A stretch of DNA of 64,000 nt from Amycolatopsis sp. FDAARGOS 1241 (GCF_016889705.1 NZ_CP069526.1:372001-436000), one strand, 5' to 3'; counted from the first letter of the stretch, positions 46,212 through 54,281 are shown. The notes: generated from the letters alone by a model not told the origin. Made by a program: numbers and translations.

Positions 46212-48092
46212 TCAGGGAGCGGTCCACTTCTGATTGGCCGCACCGGTGCACGTCCAGATCTGCGTGCGGGTGCCGTTGGCGGAGGTGTTGCCGGTGACGT
46301 CGAGGCACTTGTTCGCGGCGGTGTTCACGATGTCGTGGGCCGAATTGGCCACCCACTGCTGCGCGCCGGTGCCGTTGCAGTCGTACAGCTGGACTTTCGC
46401 ACCGTCCGCTGTGGACGCCGCGGTCACGTCGAGACACTTGCCCAGCGCGCGGATCGTGCCGTCGGTGCCCACGGTCCACTGTTGTGCGTTCGTGCCGTTG
46501 CAGTCGTAGAGGTCCACCGCGGTGCCGTTGGCGGTGTTCGCGCCCGCGACGTCGAGGCACTTTCCGGCCAGGCCGGCGATCCGGCCCGTGCGGCCGGTCG
46601 GCGGCGGGGTGCTACCGCCGCCGGACTGCGTGCCGTTCCACGTGAACGTCGCCGAGGTGTGGCCCGGCAGCGGGTAGGTGAAGGACTGGCCACCCCAGTT
46701 CACCCGCACGCTCTGGCTGCCCGTGCCTGAGTTGTACGCGATCAGCGCCTTGGACCCGTCGGGGTTCTTCCACGCGACGTTCCGCACTGCCGATCCGTCG
46801 TTCGAGTCGATCCGCACCGCGCCGGGCTTCACGAACTTGGTGAGGTGGCCCATCGTGTAGTACTCGACCGTGTAGTCGACCTGCCCGCTGCGCGAGTCTC
46901 CGTTGTGGACGGTGATGAGGCCGGTGCAGGTGCCGCAGCCGCCGGTGTGCGGGCCCATGTTCTGGTCCACGGCGAGGCTCCACTTGGTGACCGAGCGACT
47001 CCAGTTGCGGGCGTAGTCGATGATGTTGTTCATGTCCTCGGCCTGCTGGTTGGCGATCCAGGTGCCGCCGGAGTGCTCGGTCGAGTACGCGTTCACGTTC
47101 GGGTACTGGTTGTGCACGGTGGTCTGCGTCGCGACGTTGCCGCCGTAACCGTGCCAGGCCATGCCACCGAAGTTGGGGTCGTTGCGGATCGACGCGTCGT
47201 CCATCGTGGGCGCCGCGTAGGCCTGGTACTGGTCCCAGTTCCAGTCGAGCGCGAGCACCTTCGTGGGCAGGCCCGCGGTGTGCAGCGCCGGGAGCAGGTT
47301 GTTCTTCGTGAAGTAGGCCAGGCCCGAGCCGTTCCAGTTCGTGGACGGGTAGCCGGTGCAGCACGTGGGTTCGTTCGACACCGACAGGTAGTCGATCGGC
47401 ACGCCCGCGCTGCGGTAGGCCTGCAGGTACTTCACGAAGTACTGGGCGTAGGCGCCGTAGTACTGCGACTCGACCCAGCCGAGGTTGTAGCTGTCGTTGT
47501 CCTTCATCCACGGCGGCGCGCTCCACGGCGACGCCATGATCTTCAGCTGCGGGTTGAGCTGCTTGGCCTGCTGGGTCAGGGGCAGCACGTCGGCCTGGTC
47601 GTGGGCGATGGAGAAGTGCGTGAGGCCGGGGTCGGTCTGCCCGGCCGGCATGTCGTCGAAGGTGTAGCTGAACCGGGCGAGGTCCGACGCGCCGATCGGG
47701 TTGCGCAGGAAGCTCAGCCCGATCCCGGTGTTCGGGTCGAAGAGCTTCTGCATCACGGAGTTGCGCGTGCTCGCCGACAGCGCGCCGGAGGAGTTCATCA
47801 GCCACGCCGCGGTGTCGGTGAACGACGCGCCGCCGCCTTCGAACTGCTGGTAGGTGGTGTTCTCGTTGACGTTGACCGTCTGCTGGCCGCTGCCCGTGCC
47901 GGCGGAGAACGCGATCGACGGCTGCTGTTGCAAGCCGCGGGTCACGTTCACGCCGCGCGAGTCGTCGGTCGTGGTGAGCCAGACGTTCACCGTCTCGTTG
48001 GCGGCTTGGGCAACCGGAGCGGCCACTGTGGACAGTGTGGACGCCGCGAGGGCCGTGGCACCGAGGAGCGGGAGCAGGTGGCGTCTCCTCAT
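46212..48092 (-). CDS. secreted GH30 glycosidase (beta-1,6-glucanase type) with C-terminal CBM13
   Basis: 626 aa. Signal peptide MRRRHLLPLLGATALAASTL..VAQAAN. GH30 barrel: TYQQFEGGGASFTDTAAWLM, GIGLSFLRNPIGASDLAR, KIMASPWSAPPWMKDN, the acid/base YLSVSNEPTCC, WHGYGG and the nucleophile region YSTEHSGGTW. A beta-sandwich follows (AVRNVAWKNPDGSKALIAYN), a GGGSTPPPTGRTG linker, and a CBM13 (about 500-626). This type acts on beta-1,6-glucan; glucosylceramidase activity is the alternative. ATG 48092 overlaps the GH75 stop (ATGA); the chitinase gene follows after 15 bp. Confidence 0.9.
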   Translation of the reverse strand: MRRRHLLPLLGATALAASTLSTVAAPVAQAANETVNVWLTTTDDSRGVNVTRGLQQQPSIAFSAGTGSGQQTVNVNENTTYQQFEGGGASFTDTAAWLMNSSGALSASTRNSVMQKLFDPNTGIGLSFLRNPIGASDLARFSYTFDDMPAGQTDPGLTHFSIAHDQADVLPLTQQAKQLNPQLKIMASPWSAPPWMKDNDSYNLGWVESQYYGAYAQYFVKYLQAYRSAGVPIDYLSVSNEPTCCTGYPSTNWNGSGLAYFTKNNLLPALHTAGLPTKVLALDWNWDQYQAYAAPTMDDASIRNDPNFGGMAWHGYGGNVATQTTVHNQYPNVNAYSTEHSGGTWIANQQAEDMNNIIDYARNWSRSVTKWSLAVDQNMGPHTGGCGTCTGLITVHNGDSRSGQVDYTVEYYTMGHLTKFVKPGAVRIDSNDGSAVRNVAWKNPDGSKALIAYNSGTGSQSVRVNWGGQSFTYPLPGHTSATFTWNGTQSGGGSTPPPTGRTGRIAGLAGKCLDVAGANTANGTAVDLYDCNGTNAQQWTVGTDGTIRALGKCLDVTAASTADGAKVQLYDCNGTGAQQWVANSAHDIVNTAANKCLDVTGNTSANGTRTQIWTCTGAANQKWTAP

Positions 48093-49192
48093 GCGCTCGG
48101 CACCGTCCACTTCTGGTTCGCGCCGGTGGTGCACGTCCAGATCTGCAGCCGCGTGCCGTTGGCGGAGCTGTTGTCCGTGGCGTCGAGGCACTTGCCCGAC
48201 CCCGCGTTCACGAGCTGGCTCGAGGAGTTCGCCGTCCAGCGCTGCGCGGCGGTGCCGTTGCAGTCGTAGATCTGCACCTTCGTGCCGTTGGTGGTGCCGG
48301 CGCCCGCCACGTCCAGGCACTTGCCCAGCGCGCGGATCGTGCCATCGCCGGAGACGGTCCACTGCTGTGCGGCGGTGCCGTTGCAGTCGTAGAGCTGCAC
48401 GGCGGTGCCGTTGGCGCTGTTGGCCGCCGCGACGTCGACGCACTTGCCGCCGAGGCCGGTGATCGGGCCCGTGCCGCCGCCGGTGGGCGGGTCGGTCTGG
48501 CCGGCGCCGACCCACTGGCTCGCCGCGGACTCACCGACGCTCACCGCGGTGGTGTGGTTCTCGATGGGGCTCACGCGGTTCGGGAAAACGACGTAGGTGA
48601 CCGGGCCCTCGGTACCTCCCGTGCTCGGGTCGGGGTCGATGCCGAGGCTCACGGCCGTGGCGTAGGAGGCTTCACCGATGATGCTCGTCGGGCCGGTGTC
48701 ACCGACCACCGCGTAGGCGACTTTGTTGTTGTAGATGACGGCGACCACGGAACCGCCGTCGATGCCGTACTTGCGGTAGTCCCAAGTGGACGTCGGTTGC
48801 GGGAGCACGACGTACGGGAGCTGGGCCGCGTTCAGGGGCTGGTCACCCGAGGTGTGGAACGCCGTGTCGGGGTAGAAGCAGCAGTCGGTGTTCTCGTTGC
48901 ACTGGCTCGTGCGCTGGCCGTCGCAGTCGATGTCCAAGTCGGCCTTGAAGAACACGGCGCTGCCCGACTGGCACACGGGCACCGTGGCCGCGCCGCCCTC
49001 GTCGTAGCTGTACTTGCCGTTCGAGATCTGCTGGCACGAGCCGGTTTTCGCGAGCAGCTGCGCCGCGGTGGGGGCGGCTGCGGGTGCCGCGAGTGCCGCG
49101 GGTGCGGCCGGAGCCGCCGTTGCCGTGGTACCGGAGATGAGGGAGAGCGCTAGCAGGGCACACCCTGCCAGCGCGACGAAGAATCGCCGCAC
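48089..49192 (-). CDS. secreted GH75 chitosanase with C-terminal CBM13
   Basis: 367 aa from GTG 49192, AAGGAG 8 nt upstream. Signal peptide FFVALAGCALLALSLISG, then an Ala/Pro-rich stretch. Catalytic domain: AVFFKADLDIDCDGQ with the putative Asp catalyst, then TDCCFYPDTAF, PLNAAQLPYVVLPQP, YGIDGGSVVAVIYN, VVGDTGP and IIGEASYATAVSLGIDPDP, all GH75 landmarks. CBM13 at about 245-367 after a PPTGGGTG linker. It hydrolyses chitosan, a component of some fungal walls. First gene of the GH75-GH30-GH18 operon. Confidence 0.9.
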   Translation of the reverse strand: MRRFFVALAGCALLALSLISGTTATAAPAAPAALAAPAAAPTAAQLLAKTGSCQQISNGKYSYDEGGAATVPVCQSGSAVFFKADLDIDCDGQRTSQCNENTDCCFYPDTAFHTSGDQPLNAAQLPYVVLPQPTSTWDYRKYGIDGGSVVAVIYNNKVAYAVVGDTGPTSIIGEASYATAVSLGIDPDPSTGGTEGPVTYVVFPNRVSPIENHTTAVSVGESAASQWVGAGQTDPPTGGGTGPITGLGGKCVDVAAANSANGTAVQLYDCNGTAAQQWTVSGDGTIRALGKCLDVAGAGTTNGTKVQIYDCNGTAAQRWTANSSSQLVNAGSGKCLDATDNSSANGTRLQIWTCTTGANQKWTVPSA

Positions 49193-49313
49193 TTGGAGTC
49201 TCCTTGGGGGATGGGCAGAGGCCGGTGGGGAAGGGGATCCGGTGGGGACCGAACCCGCGCGCGGGCCCCGGCGGTGCCTCGCGGGTGGAGGCGGGCCGGT
49301 GGGGATCCGGGGC

Positions 49314-49398
49314 TCCGGGTGCGTGTTCCGATCGGGATCGCACACCCGGACGCTGTGAGGTGTTCGAAGGGGTGTTCTCAGGGGGGAGGTGGAACACC
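49314..49398. promoter_or_regulatory. palindromes in the GH16-GH75 spacer
   Basis: Two structures. TCCGGGTG (49314-49321) and CACCCGGA (49343-49350) enclose CGATC-GG-GATCG (49329-49340), a nested hairpin. GGTGTTC occurs at 49359-49365 and 49371-49377, with the inverted copy GAACACC at 49392-49398. Lying 120-210 bp before the GH75 start and 65-150 bp after the GH16 stop, they may form a terminator plus operator set. The 271-bp spacer has no gene. Confidence 0.45.
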
Positions 49399-49463
49399 GC
49401 GCGGGACCACCGGAGGAGGAAGAGGAGGCGAGTGGCCCCGCGCGGCAGCTTTCGATTAGGGGA

Positions 49464-50717
49464 TCAGGGCGCGGTCCACTTCTGGTTCGCGCCGCCGGTG
49501 CAGGTCCAGATCTGCAGGCGGGTGCCGTTGGCCGAGCTGTTCCCCGTGGCGTCGAGGCACTTGTTCGCGGCTGGGTTCACGATGTCGTGGGCCGCGGTGA
49601 CGACCCACTGCTGGGCGCCGGTGCCGTTGCAGTCGTACAGCTGCACGGGTGTGCCGTCCGCCGTGCCCGCCGCCGTCACGTCCATGCACTTGCCCAGCGC
49701 GCGCAGGGTTCCGTCGCTGCCGACGGTCCAGTTCTGCGCGGCGTTGCCGTTGCAGTCGGTGATCTGGATCGGCGTGCCGTTGGCCGTGTTGGCGCCCGCG
49801 ACGTCGACGCACTTGCCGCCGATGCCGGTGATCGTGCCGGTGCGCCCGCTCGGCGGGGTGGTGCCGCCGGTGCTGGTGGTCACGTGCACGTAGTCGACCA
49901 CGAGCTGCTGCGGGAACTGCGTGCTGCTGTTGGGGTCGCCGGGCCAGTAACCGCCGACGGCGAGGTTCATGATGATGAAGAAGTTGTGGTCGTAGACCCA
50001 GCGGTTGCCGTTCAGGTCGGTCGGCGTCCGGGTCTGGTAGACGTTGCCGTCGACCGACCACACGATCTTGTTGGGCGACCAGTCCACGGCGTAGGTGTGG
50101 AAGTCGTCGGAGAAGTTCGGCCCGCTGTACGCGGCGCCGATGCCGCCGGAGCCGGAGTAACCGGGACCGTGGATGGTGCCGTGCACGGTGTTGGGCTCGA
50201 AGCCGACGTTCTCCATCACGTCGATCTCGCCGTCGGTGGGCCAGTCGCCGCCGCCGAGCATCCAGAACGCCGGCCACATGCCCTGGCCGCGCGGGAGCTT
50301 CATGCGGGTCTCGAAGTGGCCGTAGGCCTGGCTGAACTTGCCGGAGGTGTTGAGCCGCGCGGACGTGTACTCGCAGCGGCCGTACCAGCAGTTGTAGTTG
50401 CCCGGGTTCTCGCGCTTCGCGGTGATCACCAGGTGGCCCTGGCCGTCGAGCGCCGCGTTGTTCGTGCCGGACGTGTAGTACTGTCGCTCGTGGTTGTTGA
50501 CGTTGTCGCCGGTCTCGTAATTCCACTTGGCACCGTCGGCGGGGCTGCCGGCGGTGCCGTTGAAGTCGTCGGTGAAGCTGGCTGCCGCGGCGGCTTCCGG
50601 GGGTGCGATGACGACGGGAGTGGCTTGCAGTCCGACGGTGAGCAGCGCTGCGGCCGCGAAGAGTCCGGCCCAGCGGGAGCGTCTCGGAAATCGTCTCTGG
50701 GACAGGGAGATGGACAT
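49464..50717 (-). CDS. secreted GH16 endo-beta-1,3-glucanase with C-terminal CBM13
   Basis: 417 aa from ATG 50717. Signal peptide with Arg-rich start (SQRRFPRRSRWAGLFAAAAL), cleaved near EAAAAAS. GH16 jelly roll: FTDDFNGTAGSPADGAKW, HLVITAKRE, YTSARLNTSGKF, GQGMWPAFWML, the catalytic DGEIDVMENVG (laminarinase-type E-x-D-x-M-E), HGTIHGPGYSG, YDHNFFIIMNLAVGGYWPG and VVDYVHV. Linker TGGTTPPSG, then CBM13 (about 295-417). It attacks beta-1,3-glucan. Separate transcription unit from the GH75 operon, with several operators far upstream. Confidence 0.94.
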   Translation of the reverse strand: MSISLSQRRFPRRSRWAGLFAAAALLTVGLQATPVVIAPPEAAAAASFTDDFNGTAGSPADGAKWNYETGDNVNNHERQYYTSGTNNAALDGQGHLVITAKRENPGNYNCWYGRCEYTSARLNTSGKFSQAYGHFETRMKLPRGQGMWPAFWMLGGGDWPTDGEIDVMENVGFEPNTVHGTIHGPGYSGSGGIGAAYSGPNFSDDFHTYAVDWSPNKIVWSVDGNVYQTRTPTDLNGNRWVYDHNFFIIMNLAVGGYWPGDPNSSTQFPQQLVVDYVHVTTSTGGTTPPSGRTGTITGIGGKCVDVAGANTANGTPIQITDCNGNAAQNWTVGSDGTLRALGKCMDVTAAGTADGTPVQLYDCNGTGAQQWVVTAAHDIVNPAANKCLDATGNSSANGTRLQIWTCTGGANQKWTAP

Positions 50718-50749
50718 CGTTGTCACCTCTTCTGGCGGAGGGGTCGCGA

Positions 50750-50786
50750 TTTCATGCGCGCAGCATGAAAACCGCAGCACGAAAAC
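50750..50786. promoter_or_regulatory. inverted and direct repeats close to the GH16 start
   Basis: TTTCATGC (50750-50757) and GCATGAAA (50763-50770) form an 8-bp inverted repeat 33-53 bp before the GH16 start. CAGCATGAAAAC (50761-50772) is repeated as CAGCACGAAAAC (50775-50786), period 14. Candidate operator or leader hairpin; the regulator is not identified. Confidence 0.45.
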
Positions 50787-50923
50787 GCGGGTGGGCGGAG
50801 GAAGGCACGATGAAGGGGACCGCGCGGTTCTCGGCCGGGCGCTTCGTGTCCACTCCGGAGGTGGACCGCAGGCGGGCGGCAAGGTTGGAGATCGGGATCG
50901 GTTCGGGGTCGGGCGAATCGGGC

Positions 50924-50950
50924 TACTTTGTTGTGCCTGGCAACAAAGTA
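50924..50950. promoter_or_regulatory. XylR/ROK-like operator upstream of GH16
   Basis: TACTTTGTTG-(7)-CAACAAAGTA (50924-50933, 50941-50950) is a perfect 10-bp inverted repeat. It resembles the Bacillus XylR (a ROK repressor) operator half-sites TAGTTTGTT/AACAAACTA. Two ROK genes follow at 51438 and 52807. It lies 207 bp upstream of GH16. Confidence 0.6.
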
Positions 50951-50962
50951 AGAGAAGTATGC

Positions 50963-50976
50963 ATGGTCCGGACCAT
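50963..50976. promoter_or_regulatory. dre-like palindrome (DasR-type site) upstream of GH16
   Basis: ATGGTCCGGACCAT is a perfect 14-bp palindrome whose TGGTC-nn-GACCA core equals that of the DasR dre consensus ACTGGTCTAGACCAGT. DasR controls chitin/GlcNAc genes in Streptomyces; the dasR gene is not in this window. 12 bp separate it from the XylR-like site. Confidence 0.55.
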
Positions 50977-51120
50977 TGCGGCAATGGGTGGGGGAGGGAA
51001 TTTTTTCGACTGGAAGAAAGGGAGGGGAGTTGTTGGCCGGGGTGGTGCCGGTGGGTGGGATGCGGTCCTGCGCAGGGGCGTGTTGCGGGGCGTATGCACC
51101 CCGAAGCGCGAGTGTGACTA

Positions 51121-51178
51121 CGGCCGCTGACCCCGTGTCAAGGCGGGAAAGCGTGCCTTGACACGGGGTCGGCGGCCG
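51121..51178. terminator. 23-bp hairpin between the ROK gene and the GH16 promoter region
   Basis: CGGCCGC (51121-51127), T, GACCCCGTGTCAAGGC (51129-51144) pairs with GCCTTGACACGGGGTC (51155-51170), G, GCGGCCG (51172-51178): 23 paired positions with one T-G wobble, and a 10-nt loop. No gene ends within 250 bp. It probably insulates the GH16 regulatory DNA from ROK transcription, coming from 51438. Confidence 0.7.
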
Positions 51179-51189
51179 TGTTGAAGCTT

Positions 51190-51423
51190 CGGATCGAGGT
51201 GCCGGGCGGGGGCTGGGCGCATCCTTGTTGCGTAGTTATGTTGCGCGGTGTAGGTGGCTTTGCGTCGCCGTTCGAGGTGTCGGGCGGGTAGGGGCTGGGT
51301 GCATCGTCGGTGGGTGGTCGGGCGGCGGTTGGTGCGTGTGGCGGGCGCCGTTCGAGGGGCAGGGCCGGGGGCTGAGTGCGGGTTGTCTGCGTAGGTCCTT
51401 GCGTTGTGTGGTGGCTGTGCGTC
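51190..51423. repeat. three degenerate, G/T-rich tandem repeats of about 78-80 bp
   Basis: Units start at 51190, 51268 and 51348 with CCGTTCGAGGTG-like sequence, continue through GGGCGGGGGCTGGGTGCATC and, in units 1 and 3, end with GTGGTGGCTTTGCGTCG-like sequence. The plus strand is strongly G+T biased. It begins 14 bp from the 3' end of the ROK gene. Nothing coding is seen. Confidence 0.65.
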
Positions 51424-51437
51424 GCCTTGGGTGGTGG

Positions 51438-52685
51438 TCAGGCTGCGCCGGAGCCGATGTGCGGTGCGGGCGTCTTCGTCTGGAGCCGTGGGTCTGAGCC
51501 CTGTTCCAGCAGGTCGGCGACGGGCAACGTAGCGGCGCCCGTCGCCACCGCATCAAGCCCCAGTTGCCCGAGTTCGATGGTGGTTTCGCCGAAGGGGTGG
51601 CGGAGGGCGTGGGCGGCGGCGGTGTTGCGGATGAGGGGGAGGAGGCGTTCACCTAGTGCCAAGCCGGCCCAGCCGCCCAGGACGATGCGTTCGGGGTTGA
51701 AGAGGTTGATCAGGTTCGCGATGCCGGCGCCGAGGTAGCCGGCGGTCTCCTCGAGGACCTTCTGGGCCGTTTTGGAGCGGTCGGCGGACGCCAGCAGGGC
51801 GGCGAACTGGTCCTGTTCCGTTTCGCCGGGGGCGGGCTTTCCGCGGGCGCGGCGGTAGCGCGACAACACAGCCTCGGCGCCGATGTAGGCCTCGAGGCAG
51901 CCGTGGGAGCCGCAGCGGCAGGGCTGCCCGTCGTAGACGATGGTGGTGTGGCCCCATTCGCCGGCGCTGGAGGTGGAGCCGCGGTAGGTGGCGCCGTCGG
52001 CGATGACGGCGGCGCCGACGCCGGAGCCGATGAGCACGATGACGGCGTGGCGCGCGCCGCGGCCGGCGCCGAACCACATTTCGGCCTGGCCCTGGGTCTT
52101 GGCGCCGTTGTCGATGAACACGGGCAGGTCGAGGCCCGCGTCGCGGAGTTCGTCGGCGAGCGGCACGGAGTCCCAGCCGATGGTGGGCGCGTGCACCAGC
52201 ACGCGTTCGCCCTGCTCGACCATGCCGGGCACGCCGACGCCCACGCCGAGCACGGCCGAGTCCTCGGCGGCCGCGGAAGCGATCACCTCGCGCAAGCCCG
52301 ACACGACAGCCGCGACGACCGTGCGTGATTCGGTGTGCGCGGGCGACAGCTCGTGCTCCACCGTGGCCAGCCGCTGCATCGCGAGGTCGAACAGCTCCAC
52401 CCGCACGCCCGTCTCGCCGATGTCGACGCCGGCGACGTGCCCGTAGGCCGGGTCCACCCGCAGCAGCACCCGCGGCCGCCCGCCGTCCGATTCGACCAGA
52501 CCGGCCTCGGTGATGAGCCGCTCTTCGGCGAGCTCGGCCGTCACGTTGCTGACCGTCGCGGCGGACAAGCCCGTGAGCTGGCTCAGTTCGTGCCGCGACA
52601 GCGGGCCATCGAAGTACAGTTTCGACAGCAGCAGGGAACGGTTGTGCCGCCGCAGATCGCGGACGGTGGTGCGCTTGGTCGCCAT
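51438..52685 (-). CDS. ROK family transcriptional repressor
   Basis: 415 aa from ATG 52685. N-terminal wHTH: TVRDLRRHNRSLLLSKLYFDG, then SRHELSQLTGLSAATVSNVTAELAEERLI (about 27-55). ROK sugar-binding/kinase-like domain: GVDIGETGVRVELFDL, VGVGVPGMV, DNGAKTQGQAEMWFG, HAVIVLIGSGVGAAVIADG, EWGHTTIVYDGQPCRCGSHGCLEAYIG with the Cys zinc cluster. The phosphate-binding DxG loop is intact, but most ROK repressors do not phosphorylate. It likely senses a sugar from glucan or chitin breakdown. Divergent from a second ROK gene. Confidence 0.92.
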   Translation of the reverse strand: MATKRTTVRDLRRHNRSLLLSKLYFDGPLSRHELSQLTGLSAATVSNVTAELAEERLITEAGLVESDGGRPRVLLRVDPAYGHVAGVDIGETGVRVELFDLAMQRLATVEHELSPAHTESRTVVAAVVSGLREVIASAAAEDSAVLGVGVGVPGMVEQGERVLVHAPTIGWDSVPLADELRDAGLDLPVFIDNGAKTQGQAEMWFGAGRGARHAVIVLIGSGVGAAVIADGATYRGSTSSAGEWGHTTIVYDGQPCRCGSHGCLEAYIGAEAVLSRYRRARGKPAPGETEQDQFAALLASADRSKTAQKVLEETAGYLGAGIANLINLFNPERIVLGGWAGLALGERLLPLIRNTAAAHALRHPFGETTIELGQLGLDAVATGAATLPVADLLEQGSDPRLQTKTPAPHIGSGAA

Positions 52686-52754
52686 GTGACACCCATCTGG
52701 CCTCGAACTCTCCCGGCACCAGGATGCCTGATCACCGTAAGTTGTGGCCATGTA

Positions 52755-52770
52755 TTAACTAGTGAACTAA
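52755..52770. promoter_or_regulatory. candidate ROK operator between the two divergent ROK genes
   Basis: TTAACTAGTGAACTAA (52755-52770) holds two AACTA copies and a central ACTAGT, unusual AT-rich sequence in a 121-bp spacer between repressors. CAGAAT (52794-52799) 7 nt before GTG 52807 is the probable -10 of the second gene. Confidence 0.45.
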
Positions 52771-52806
52771 GTCCCGAACGTCTGGTCGTCTGGCAGAATC
52801 CCCCAG

Positions 52807-54180
52807 GTGACGAGGGTGCTCCGGCAGACGACCCGTGACCTGAGGCGGCACAACCGCGCGGCGCTCCTGTCGTCGCTCTACCTGCGTGGGCCGGTCAGCC
52901 GGCTCGAGCTCGTCGCCGAGTCCGGGCTCAGTCCCGCGACCGTGACGAACGTGGTCGCGGAGCTCATCGGCGACGGGGTGGTCGCCGAGGCCGGGTCCGT
53001 CGAGTCCGATGGTGGCAGGCCGCGCACCCTCCTGCGCGTCAGGCCCGAGTTCGGCCAGGTGGTGGGCGTCGACGTGGGCGAGACGCACGTGCGCGCCGGG
53101 CTCTTCGACTGGGCGCTCGGCACGCTCGCCACCGTGCGCCACCCCCTCGCCGGCCTCGATCCGGCACAGGTCGTGGAGCTCGCGCGCGCCGGCGTCGCCG
53201 AGGTCCTCGCCGCCGGCGGCGACCGCGTGCTCGGCGTCGGCGTGGGCGTGCCGGGCGCGGTGCGCGACGGCGGCACCGTCCACGCCCCCACGCTCGGCTG
53301 GGCCGGCGTCCCGTTCGCGGACCTGCTGCGGGCACGCGTCCCGCTGCCGGCCGACACCCCGCTGCACCTCGACAACCGCGCCCGCACGCTCGGTCAGGCC
53401 GAGATGTGGCGCGGCGCCGGCCGCGGCGTGCAACGCACGGTGATCGCCCTCCTTGGCGTCGGCGTCGGCGCGGCCTTCGCCGCGGGCCGCGGTACCTTCC
53501 CCGGCATCACCACCACGGAGTGGGGTCACACCGTCGTGCGCGCCGCGGGCGCCCCCTGCCGCTGCGGCTCCCACGGCTGCCTCGAGGCCTACGTCGGCAC
53601 CGAAGCGGTGATCCGACGCTACGTCGAAACGCCCGGCGCGGCGCCCCTCGCAGCGATCGACAGCGAAAGCCGCCTCGCCGAGATCGTCGCGCTCGCCGGC
53701 GGCAACGAACCGCTTGCTGCCGCCATCGGCGATGGGCTCGGCCCGAGAGTTGCAACCGTCGCCGGTGAGCGCGACACGAAGGTCGAAATCGCCGACGACG
53801 GGAGCGTCGGGCGACACAGCCCTGCCGCCGGCGGCAACGGCGGCACCCTCGCCGAGCCGGACCGGACCACCGTTGCCGAAAGGTCTGGTCCAGCTGCGCA
53901 AACGCTCGCCGGCGTCGGGGAGTACCTCGGCATCGGCATCGCGAACCTGATCAACCTCCTGGCGCCGGACCGGGTTGTGCTGGCAGGCTCGGCGGGGGCG
54001 ATCATGGGGGAGGCGATCCTGTCGCGCGTCCGGGACGCCGCGGCCCGGCACGCGCTCGGGTACCTGGCCGAGGCGACTGAGGTGCACCTGGGGCAGCTGG
54101 GTCCGGAGGCCGTGGCGCTCGGAGCGGCCACGTTGCCGGTTGCCGCGCTGCTGGCGTCCGGTGGGCGTTCAGCCGGCTGA
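52807..54180 (+). CDS. ROK family transcriptional repressor with an extra internal segment
   Basis: 457 aa. The wHTH (TTRDLRRHNRAALLSSLYLRG; SRLELVAESGLSPATVTNVVAELIGDG) and the ROK domain with GVDVGETHVRAGLFDW, VGVGVPGAV, EWGHTVVRAAGAPCRCGSHGCLEAYVG and NLINLLAPDRVVLAGSAG match the divergent repressor, but about 50 residues are inserted between the zinc region and GIGIANLINL (about 303-355: GERDTKVEIADDGSVGR, PAAGGNGGTLAEPDRTT). It likely regulates the following ABC-GH1 operon. Paralogues of this pair suggest duplication of a ROK gene. Confidence 0.9.
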   Translation: MTRVLRQTTRDLRRHNRAALLSSLYLRGPVSRLELVAESGLSPATVTNVVAELIGDGVVAEAGSVESDGGRPRTLLRVRPEFGQVVGVDVGETHVRAGLFDWALGTLATVRHPLAGLDPAQVVELARAGVAEVLAAGGDRVLGVGVGVPGAVRDGGTVHAPTLGWAGVPFADLLRARVPLPADTPLHLDNRARTLGQAEMWRGAGRGVQRTVIALLGVGVGAAFAAGRGTFPGITTTEWGHTVVRAAGAPCRCGSHGCLEAYVGTEAVIRRYVETPGAAPLAAIDSESRLAEIVALAGGNEPLAAAIGDGLGPRVATVAGERDTKVEIADDGSVGRHSPAAGGNGGTLAEPDRTTVAERSGPAAQTLAGVGEYLGIGIANLINLLAPDRVVLAGSAGAIMGEAILSRVRDAAARHALGYLAEATEVHLGQLGPEAVALGAATLPVAALLASGGRSAG

Positions 54181-54281
54181 ATCTCCTTGGCGCGCAAAGA
54201 AATCGGCGGCCGGGTACCTAGGGCGAGGCTTTCTTTCAGTACTTAAACTTAGGCACAAAATGTTACCGCCGTGTTATTGAC

